Source of the DNA: Rheinheimera sp. MMS21-TC3 | GTDB lineage: Bacteria > Pseudomonadota > Gammaproteobacteria > Enterobacterales > Alteromonadaceae | DNA: 64,000 nt | Assembly: GCF_032229285.1 (NCBI RefSeq) | Contig: NZ_CP135084.1 | Location: 2,108,001-2,172,000 of the forward strand | Direction of reading: 5' to 3' | In this document: positions 57,710 through 64,000 of the stretch, piece after piece | Numbering within the stretch: the first letter of the stretch is position 1 | How the letters are laid out: each line of letters starts with the position of its first letter | Translations under genes and position numbers: made by a program | Notes under the pieces: generated by a model | The model's input: the letters and a program-made list of their open reading frames with translations, nothing else | Databases searched by the model: none | What the model was told of the DNA's origin: nothing

Positions 57710-58330
57710 ATGAATAAACAGCAAATAAGTCAGCTTAACTGGCCTGAAAATCAACTACTCCCCGCCATAGTACAGCACGCTGTTTCAGGTAAGGTGTTGA
57801 TGCAGGCTTATATGAGCCCTGAAGCACTAGCGCAAAGCTTAAATAGTAAAAAGGTCACCTTTTATAGTCGCAGCAAACAACGCTTATGGTGTAAAGGCGA
57901 AAGCTCAGGCAACTTTTTACATTTAGTCAGTGTTACCGCAGATTGTGATGCCGATAGCTTATTAGTGCTGGCCCTGCCTAAGGGGCCGACTTGCCATTTA
58001 GGTAATGAAAGCTGCTGGGCCGATAACAACCAGAACAGCCCGCAGTTGAGTTTTTTATATCAATTAGAACAACTAATAGCTGCAAGACAAAACGGCGATA
58101 TAACCAGCAGTTACACCGCCAGTTTATTCGCCAGTGGCGTAAAAAGAATGGCGCAAAAAGTGGGTGAAGAAGGTGTAGAGGCCGCACTTGCCGCCACGGT
58201 TGGCGATCGCGAAGAATTAAAAAACGAAGCGGCAGACTTAATTTTCCATTTATTGGTGTTACTGCGCAGCCAAGACTTAGCTTTAAATGATGTAATACAG
58301 GTACTACAGCAGCGGCAAAAATCGGGTTAA
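57710..58330 (+). CDS. hisI: Bifunctional phosphoribosyl-AMP cyclohydrolase / phosphoribosyl-ATP pyrophosphatase
   Basis: 206 aa HisIE fusion. The N-terminal cyclohydrolase has [30 protein letters not shown], the metal-binding DCDADSLL and the cysteines of GPTCHLG. The C-terminal MazG-like pyrophosphatase has [13 protein letters not shown] and [14 protein letters not shown]. Last gene of the his operon. Confidence 0.97.
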   Translation: MNKQQISQLNWPENQLLPAIVQHAVSGKVLMQAYMSPEALAQSLNSKKVTFYSRSKQRLWCKGESSGNFLHLVSVTADCDADSLLVLALPKGPTCHLGNESCWADNNQNSPQLSFLYQLEQLIAARQNGDITSSYTASLFASGVKRMAQKVGEEGVEAALAATVGDREELKNEAADLIFHLLVLLRSQDLALNDVIQVLQQRQKSG

Positions 58331-58417
58331 GCATAGCAAAACCTTGTTTTATCCTGCTGTTCCTCGTTAAAAATTGCTCATCTGGCTAAATTAAATGTAA
58401 CAGGCTTTGTCTGCATA

Positions 58418-58447
58418 TTGACAAGCCCCTACTCTGGCATGGACTAT
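58418..58447 (+). promoter_or_regulatory. Candidate promoter of the S46 peptidase gene
   Basis: Consensus -35 TTGACA (58418-58423), an 18-base spacer and -10 GACTAT (58442-58447), about 50 bases ahead of the ATG. Confidence 0.5.
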
Positions 58448-58498
58448 AGGCCTGATTACAGGCTTTATTCCATTAACATTACAACTAGAAGAGCAACC

Positions 58499-60655
58499 AT
58501 GAAAAAAACACTTCTTATGCTAGCCCTAGCCAGCAGCTTTGCCATTGCCGATGAAGGCATGTGGATGCCACAGCAATTACCCGAAATTGCTGATAAATTA
58601 AAAACTGCAGGTTTAGCGCTAGACCCTGCGAGTTTAACTAAACTAACCGAATTTCCAATGGGCGCTATCGTAAGTTTAGGCGGTTGCTCTGCATCTTTTG
58701 TTTCAGATCAGGGTTTAGTGGTGACTAACCATCACTGTGTTTATGGCAGCATTGCTCATAACTCAACGCCAGAGAATGACTTATTAGCTAATGGCTTTTT
58801 AGCTAACAGCTTTAGTGATGAAGTATCAGCGGCGCCAGGCAGCCGAATTTTTGTTACAAAAGCGGTAGATAATGTCACTGACAAAGTTGTTGATGCTAAA
58901 ACCGCTAAGCTAAGCGGTAAGAAACGCTTAGACGCTATTGAAGCTAATGAAAAAAGCTTAGTAGCCGACTGCGAACAAGATGCTGGTCATCGCTGTACTG
59001 TGGCATCTTATTATGGTGGCTTAGAGTATTACTTAATTAAACAATTAGAAATTAAAGACGTACGTTTAGTCCATGCTCCCCCTTCTGGTGTAGGTAAGTT
59101 TGGTGGTGATACCGATAACTGGATGTGGCCACGTCATACCGGTGATTATAGCTTCTATCGTGCTTATGTTAGCCCTGAAGGCAAATCTGCTGACTATAGT
59201 GTAGATAACGTGCCTTACACACCTGATTATCATTTAAAAATTGCCACCGATGCCCTAAATGATGGCGATTTTGTTATGGCACTTGGCTACCCTGGGCGTA
59301 CTAACCGTCACCGCTTACCAAGCGAAGTTAGCGAAACATTCCAGTGGAGCTACCCAAATACAGTTCAGCAGTTTAAAGATAGCCTAGATATTATTGCCCG
59401 CGAAACGGCTAATAATAAAGATGCTGAATTAAAATATGCTAGTCGTAAAGCCGGCTTAAATAACTACATGAAAAATCGTCAAGGCATGCTAGATAGCTTT
59501 GCTAATAGCGATTTTTTACAGCGTAAAACTGCACAGCACCAAGCCTTAACCCAATGGGTTAATAGTAGCCGTAGCAATAAGAAAGCCTATGCTAAAGATT
59601 TAGCCGAAATTGAAACGCTATTAAAAAAACGGCATGAACAAAATCGAGCAGAATATTTATTAAACAATGCTACACCGCGATTATTAGGCTTAGCCCGCGC
59701 TTTACATCGTTTAACTCACGAAAATACTAAACCAAATGCACAGCGTAAAGCTGGCTATCAAGAGCGTGATTTCCCACGTTATAAAGCTTTTATAGCGGGT
59801 ATGGAGCGTAATTTTGATGTCAATGTTGAAAAAGCCTTTGATCTGCATAATTTAACTAAGTATGCCAGCCAAAACAAAAAGCAGCGTAATGCTGAGTTTG
59901 ATAAAGCTATGGGTATTAAAGATAATATGAGCCAACAGCAATTAATCGCATTAATTGATAGTTGGTATAATGCTACCGGATTGACTTCGTTAGCTAACCG
60001 TCAAGCTTTATTGCAAGGCTCTATCGCTGATTACAAAGCCAGTAATGACTTTTTTGTAAAAGCGGCAATTGCTTTATATAAATCAGACTTAAAGCAAGAA
60101 GCGGCAGATGAAGAGTTAGCAGGTAAAATTCAACAAGCCTATGCTAACTATATGCGCGCTAAAATTGCCTTTATGCAATCTCAAGGTGAGGCCGTCTATC
60201 CAGATGCAAACAGCACCCTACGTGTCACTTACGGTAATGTTAGAGGCCGAGCTCATGGCAATGAAGATGGTAATGCTTGGGCGCCATTCACAACGCTGCG
60301 CGGTATTAGTGCTAAAGCAACAGGTGAAGGTGAGTTTAATGCGCCACAAAAGCAACTAGAGGCCATTGCTGCTAAGCAATTTGGTAACTATAAAGTAGAT
60401 AGCTTAAACTCAGTACCAGTCAACTTTTTAGCAACCTTAGATATTACTGGTGGTAACTCAGGTTCAGCAGTATTAAACGGTAAAGGTGAACTAGTTGGTT
60501 TAGCCTTTGATGGTACCTTAGACTCAATCATCTCAGATTGGGACTTTAATAATGATAATACCCGTTCAATCCAAGTAGACTCACGCTTTATGCTGTGGCA
60601 AATGCAGCATATTGATAATGCTGACAGCTTATTAAAAGAGCTAAATATCCTGTAG
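58499..60655 (+). CDS. S46 family dipeptidyl peptidase (DPP7/DPP11 type)
   Basis: Periplasmic serine exopeptidase releasing N-terminal dipeptides from oligopeptides. 718 aa with signal peptide (SFAIA-DEG). Chymotrypsin-fold triad: His in VTNHHCVYG (residue 78/79), Asp in RHTGDYSFYR, Ser654 in TGGNSGSAVL, with a large helical domain between. Eighteen residues after the catalytic Ser is Gly672 (AFDG), the position that is Gly in DPP7 and Arg in DPP11, so a hydrophobic P1 preference is predicted. Start at ATG 58499 with AGAAGAG upstream. Confidence 0.94.
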   Translation: MKKTLLMLALASSFAIADEGMWMPQQLPEIADKLKTAGLALDPASLTKLTEFPMGAIVSLGGCSASFVSDQGLVVTNHHCVYGSIAHNSTPENDLLANGFLANSFSDEVSAAPGSRIFVTKAVDNVTDKVVDAKTAKLSGKKRLDAIEANEKSLVADCEQDAGHRCTVASYYGGLEYYLIKQLEIKDVRLVHAPPSGVGKFGGDTDNWMWPRHTGDYSFYRAYVSPEGKSADYSVDNVPYTPDYHLKIATDALNDGDFVMALGYPGRTNRHRLPSEVSETFQWSYPNTVQQFKDSLDIIARETANNKDAELKYASRKAGLNNYMKNRQGMLDSFANSDFLQRKTAQHQALTQWVNSSRSNKKAYAKDLAEIETLLKKRHEQNRAEYLLNNATPRLLGLARALHRLTHENTKPNAQRKAGYQERDFPRYKAFIAGMERNFDVNVEKAFDLHNLTKYASQNKKQRNAEFDKAMGIKDNMSQQQLIALIDSWYNATGLTSLANRQALLQGSIADYKASNDFFVKAAIALYKSDLKQEAADEELAGKIQQAYANYMRAKIAFMQSQGEAVYPDANSTLRVTYGNVRGRAHGNEDGNAWAPFTTLRGISAKATGEGEFNAPQKQLEAIAAKQFGNYKVDSLNSVPVNFLATLDITGGNSGSAVLNGKGELVGLAFDGTLDSIISDWDFNNDNTRSIQVDSRFMLWQMQHIDNADSLLKELNIL

Positions 60656-60675
60656 GGATATTAAATACTTAATAT

Positions 60676-60702
60676 AAAAAAGCCCTCTGCTGAGGGCTTT
60701 TT
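60676..60702. terminator. Bidirectional terminator
   Basis: A stem AAAAAGCCCTC / GAGGGCTTTTT with a short TGCT-type loop between the convergent S46 peptidase and CBS genes. The A and T runs on both sides allow termination in both directions. Confidence 0.9.
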
Positions 60703-60725
60703 GTTAGCTAGTTTACATTAGTAAA

Positions 60726-61151
60726 TTAAGTACTTTGTTTCAGCAGAATTACCGCTAAACGAACAAAGTCAGATGAGGTTAGAATTCCTTTAATCTTATT
60801 GCTGTCGTCTACTATAGGTAAACAGCCATGGCGATTAGTCACAAAATATTCTGTTACTTCAAGTAAAGTAGTACTAGGCAATACGCTGACAAAATCTGTT
60901 AGCATAATATCGGTAACTAACTGTTGTTTTTCTTTACGCTCTAACTCAGCCGCGCCAAATTGGGCTACTAATGACATTACTTTAGCCACTAACACTTTTT
61001 GTGTCAGCATGCCTACTAGCTCACCATTAGTGTCTATAACAGGAATATGCCGAACATTTTTACTGCGCATTAAATCATGGGCATCTTTTAAATTAGCGCC
61101 ACGCTCTACACAAAAGGGATCTGCAGTCATTAAATCTGAAACATGCTTCAT
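60726..61151 (-). CDS. Tandem CBS-domain protein
   Basis: 141 aa, two CBS motifs (MTADPFCVERGANLKDAHDLMRSKNVRHIPVIDTNGELVGMLT and MLTDFVSVLPSTTLLEVTEYFVTNRHGCLPIVDDSNKIKGILT) and nothing else. Such stand-alone pairs bind adenine nucleotides and regulate partner proteins; the partner here is unknown. Clear ribosome binding site GGAGAA. Confidence 0.9.
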   Translation of the reverse strand: MKHVSDLMTADPFCVERGANLKDAHDLMRSKNVRHIPVIDTNGELVGMLTQKVLVAKVMSLVAQFGAAELERKEKQQLVTDIMLTDFVSVLPSTTLLEVTEYFVTNRHGCLPIVDDSNKIKGILTSSDFVRLAVILLKQST

Positions 61152-61271
61152 TAGATTTCTCCATTTGCATCAATTAACTATTATTATCCAATAATTAATA
61201 CTTATAAGTATTGTAATAGATCAAACTTTATCGACTCTATTCTTTTTATCCAATGGCTGAGCTCTGCTAAT

Positions 61272-62135
61272 TTATGGCCGCTGTTCAGCAGTTAATGCAC
61301 TACCTAAAGAAGCACAAATAACCAGTAATATTGCTAACCATTGCCATAAAGTAAGCTGCTCACTTAAAATTAAAAAACCTGCTAATGCGGCCACTGCTGG
61401 CTCCATACTCATTAGCACACTAAAGCTTTGTGAAGTCATATTACGTAACGACACCATTTCTAAGGAGTAAGGTAAGGCACTGGATAAAATACCCACAGCA
61501 AAGCCTAAGGGAATAACTTCCCAGCTAAGTATTGCCATACCTTGGCTAACAAAGCCAATAGGCACTAAAAACACTGCTGCAACGGTCATCCCTAAAGCAA
61601 CCGTTATGCCTCCAGATGCTTGACTCCCTGTTCTTTTACCAAACAAAATATAACCTGCCCAACAAGCGCCAGCGGCTAAGGCTAAGACCACACCAACAGG
61701 ATCTAGCGCTTCTTCACCTTGCATATCTGGTAAGAGTAATAAAATTCCAGCAATAGCTAAACCAACCCATATTAAATCACGTTTGCGCCGAGAGCCTATT
61801 AAGGCAACTGCTAAAGGGCCGGTAAACTCTAATGCTACACCTATACCTAAAGGAATACGCTCTATAGCTAAATAAAACAAAATATTCATGCCACCTAAGC
61901 AAATACCATAAAATGCAATGGCACGCATATCTCGGCCTTTGGGCATAGCTCGCCATGGCCTAAACACTAACCATAATATGATAGCGGAAAATCCAAGACG
62001 CAGTGCCGTTGTGCCCTCAGGCCCAACTATAGGAAATAGCTGTTTAGCAATAGAAGCGCCGGATTGAATAGTTGCCATTGCTAATAGCACTCCGGCAAAA
62101 GCAATCACAACCGTACGATTTAGTCTTAGTGTCAT
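61272..62135 (-). CDS. rhtA: RhtA-like threonine/homoserine exporter (EamA/DMT family)
   Basis: 287 aa with ten predicted membrane helices in two EamA repeats. The N-terminal AMATIQSGASIAKQLFPIVGPEGTTALRLGFSAIILW is very close to E. coli RhtA. SALPYSLEMVSLRNMTSQSFSVLMSMEPAVAALAGF is the second-repeat signature. Exports threonine, homoserine and related amino acids in E. coli. Monocistronic. Confidence 0.9.
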   Translation of the reverse strand: MTLRLNRTVVIAFAGVLLAMATIQSGASIAKQLFPIVGPEGTTALRLGFSAIILWLVFRPWRAMPKGRDMRAIAFYGICLGGMNILFYLAIERIPLGIGVALEFTGPLAVALIGSRRKRDLIWVGLAIAGILLLLPDMQGEEALDPVGVVLALAAGACWAGYILFGKRTGSQASGGITVALGMTVAAVFLVPIGFVSQGMAILSWEVIPLGFAVGILSSALPYSLEMVSLRNMTSQSFSVLMSMEPAVAALAGFLILSEQLTLWQWLAILLVICASLGSALTAEQRP

Positions 62136-62311
62136 GATAAAGCAACTTTGAAAAAAGAATGTGATTTATAGGTTAGTAATTTTAGCCTAGACTATAACGA
62201 AAGGATATTCATTGTATCGCAGCTAGCTTGAGTTCTAACTATGTAAGTGCTTTACTAAGCTAGTTAGCAATATCAATAAAACATAATCAACCATGCTAAG
62301 TAAGGTATTAT

Positions 62312-63013
62312 TTGTTTAAAATGCTATTTGGCTATCTTGCTTTGCTCGCAGTGGCTACTACTTCGCTTATGCTGCAAGCTAAAGAAGATAAAAAACCTGT
62401 ACATAAACTGTCACCATCAAAGTCTGCACCAGCAGTAAAGATGCCAAGCAAAAAATCAAATTCGACAGCACAGTATACCATTTATAGTGCTCAAAAAGCC
62501 GATGGCACTGTTTTATTTTCAGATAGACAGCCTCTAAATCTAAGCTACAAGGTATTGTATTATGATTGCTTTGCTTGCGATCCTAACTCAAATATTAATT
62601 GGTTTACTACGCCACTTTATATTCGGCCTTATAATCAATTAATTAATTCTGCAGCAATTAAGCATAATTTAGATCCAGCACTAATTCGCGCTGTTATTCA
62701 TGCTGAGTCAGCATTTAGACCTAGTGTTGTTTCCAAAAAAGGCGCTGTTGGTTTAATGCAATTAATGCCTAAAACAGCTGAAGAATTGGGCGTAACTGAT
62801 GCTAGTATGCCAAGCCAAAATATTCAAGCCGGTAGCCAGTACTTAGCTAAATTACTGCAGCAGTATGATAATAATATAGATTTAGCCTTAGCCGCTTATA
62901 ATGCCGGTAGCACAGCAGTCAGACGGCACCAAGGGATCCCTCCTTTTGCAGAGACCCAAGCTTATGTAAAACGAGTTAACATTTTACATAAGCGTTATCA
63001 GTCTGGCTTCTAA
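62312..63013 (+). CDS. Lytic transglycosylase, SLT (goose-lysozyme-like) domain
   Basis: 233 aa. A signal peptide or membrane anchor, a Lys/Pro/Ser linker, a short beta region (YTIYSAQKADGTVLFSDRQPLN) resembling DUF4124, then the SLT domain: catalytic Glu in IRAVIHAESAFRPSVVSKKGAVGLMQLMPKTAEELGV and the NIQAGSQYLAKLL and ALAAYNAGSTAV segments. Start TTG at 62312 chosen because AAGG lies 6 bases upstream; the ATG at 62321 is 15 bases from it. Its stop overlaps the convergent pilU stop. Confidence 0.87.
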   Translation: MFKMLFGYLALLAVATTSLMLQAKEDKKPVHKLSPSKSAPAVKMPSKKSNSTAQYTIYSAQKADGTVLFSDRQPLNLSYKVLYYDCFACDPNSNINWFTTPLYIRPYNQLINSAAIKHNLDPALIRAVIHAESAFRPSVVSKKGAVGLMQLMPKTAEELGVTDASMPSQNIQAGSQYLAKLLQQYDNNIDLALAAYNAGSTAVRRHQGIPPFAETQAYVKRVNILHKRYQSGF

Positions 63014-64000
63014 TTACCGTCTGAATCTAAATCTGGCTCAAACCCTTGTATAGTTACCCCGGATAAAAAGCCAGCCCCTTTAGTATCACCACTACGCAAC
63101 TTTATCATTAGACGTAAATCGTTTGGCGAATCTGCATGGTGAATTGCATCTGTGTAGCTAATAATGCCACTTTGATACATATCAAATAATGCTTGGTCAA
63201 AGGTTTGCATACCTAATTCACGTGACTTGGTCATTACTGCTTTAATTTCACCTATTTCGCCACGAGCAATAAGATCTGCTACTAAAGGAGAGTTTAGTAA
63301 TACCTCTATCGCCGCTTTACGGCCTTGACCATCTGCTGTTGGCACTAACTGCTGAGCAACGATAGCCCTTAAGTTGAGTGATAAGTCAAATAGCAACTTT
63401 TGGTGCATATCTTTTGGTACTAAGTGCATGATCCTATCAATAGCTTGGTTAGCATTATTGGCGTGCAGCGTCGCTATACATAAATGGCCAGTTTCAGCAA
63501 AAGACAGTGCGTATTCCATCGTATCTTGGCTGCGGATCTCACCAATTAAAATAACATCTGGCGCTTGGCGCAATGAGCTTTTTAATGCTGAACCAAAAGA
63601 TTCGGTGTCTATGCCAACTTCACGCTGAGTCACTAAGCTTTTTTGATGATCGTGAACAAATTCTATTGGATCTTCAATAGTTAAAATATGACCTTTAGTA
63701 TTACGATTACGATAGCCTAACAAAGCTGCTAATGAAGTCGATTTACCGGTACCCGTTCCCCCGACAAACAATACCAAGCCTCGTTTAGACATGATAATTT
63801 CTTTCATTATAGGTGGCAGTCCAAGCTCATCTACTTCGGGTATACGAGTAATAATGCGCCGTACTACCATGCCGGCGCAATCCCGCTGCCAAAATGCTGA
63901 CACCCGAAAACGACCGGCTTCATTGGCAATAGCAAAATTACACTCTTTAGTAGTCATAAACTCTTGTTGTTGCTTGTCATTCATTGCCGCTAACACAAGT
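63010..64000 (-). CDS. pilU: Type IV pilus retraction ATPase PilU, C-terminal part
   Basis: 330 codons visible; the frame is open to the right window edge, so the first part (about 40-50 residues) lies outside. Walker A FVGGTGTGKSTSLAALLG, Asp box IEDPIEFVHDHQ, Walker B PDVILIGEIRSQDTM and His box CIATLHANNANQAIDR are present. The C-terminal QALFDMYQSGIISYTDAIHHADSPNDLRLMIKL matches PilU rather than PilT. PilU supports PilT-driven retraction and twitching motility. Confidence 0.95.
   Translation of the reverse strand, partial: LVLAAMNDKQQQEFMTTKECNFAIANEAGRFRVSAFWQRDCAGMVVRRIITRIPEVDELGLPPIMKEIIMSKRGLVLFVGGTGTGKSTSLAALLGYRNRNTKGHILTIEDPIEFVHDHQKSLVTQREVGIDTESFGSALKSSLRQAPDVILIGEIRSQDTMEYALSFAETGHLCIATLHANNANQAIDRIMHLVPKDMHQKLLFDLSLNLRAIVAQQLVPTADGQGRKAAIEVLLNSPLVADLIARGEIGEIKAVMTKSRELGMQTFDQALFDMYQSGIISYTDAIHHADSPNDLRLMIKLRSGDTKGAGFLSGVTIQGFEPDLDSDGN

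Noticed and set aside
57978..58334. 118-codon frame antisense to the 3' end of hisI
   Set aside because: Mostly inside hisI and rich in residues expected from reverse-complement codon bias; no ribosome binding site.

Overview
The window looks like a chromosomal core segment of a gammaproteobacterium of the Alteromonadales / Rheinheimera-Alishewanella type. This is inferred from gene content, not from a database search. The basis is the order ygfB-ubiH-ubiI-gcvTHP, the ssrS (6S RNA)-ygfA-rpiA-serA neighbourhood, ycgL/ycgM/ycgN next to minCDE-rnd-fadD, an SMC protein next to zipA-ligA, and secreted M9 and S46 peptidases. The DNA is AT-leaning throughout.

Layout. 1-3670 is the accessory end: the 3' part of a heavy-metal RND pump gene, a small unknown gene, and an IS66 element that keeps tnpC and one terminus but has lost tnpA and most of tnpB. 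3680-11600 (minus) holds the glycine cleavage operon gcvT-gcvH-gcvP, with hairpins between its cistrons, and the ubiquinone hydroxylases ubiI and ubiH and ygfB. The usual pepP is missing between ygfB and ubiH. 11700-14620 (plus) carries 6S RNA, 5-formyl-THF cyclo-ligase, rpiA and serA. 14690-17050 (minus) holds a DUF481 outer-membrane protein and gltX. 17240-18070 is a tRNA-Val(UAC) operon with three identical tRNAs, interspersed and followed by degenerate tRNA 3' halves, including an 85-bp tandem array. 18100-20310 (minus) holds yhhQ, whose short leader resembles a preQ1-I riboswitch, and a cardiolipin synthase. 20520-24170 (plus) holds a small K+-channel-like membrane protein, a lipoprotein, L-serine dehydratase and a serine hydrolase.

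24170-31500 (minus) is smc-zipA-ligA-DUF3392-DUF2919, a chromosome/division/replication block. 31570-34770 (minus) holds an MscS-like channel, ycgN, ycgM, an MltB-type lytic transglycosylase and ycgL. 34920-36700 (plus) is minCDE, convergent with rnd and fadD across a bidirectional terminator. 39750-47100 holds an exported SAM-methyltransferase homologue, a PhoA-type alkaline phosphatase, two small unknown genes, tsaB-yoaA and an M24 peptidase. 47260-50670 pairs a secreted M9 collagenase with a GntR/FCD regulator. GTATAC palindromes lie upstream of the collagenase and at the regulator's own start. 51000-58330 is a complete his operon (hisGDCBHAFIE) with a His-rich leader peptide and attenuator. 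58420-64000 holds an S46 dipeptidyl peptidase, a CBS protein, an RhtA-like exporter, an SLT-domain transglycosylase and the 3' part of pilU, which runs off the window.

Themes: one-carbon, serine and glycine metabolism (gcv, serA, sda, ygfA), extracellular protein and peptide use (M9, S46), and division-site control (min, zipA). The least ordinary DNA is the tRNA-Val repeat array, the yhhQ leader and the collagenase/GntR palindromes. No CRISPR array, prophage or complete novel system was recognised.
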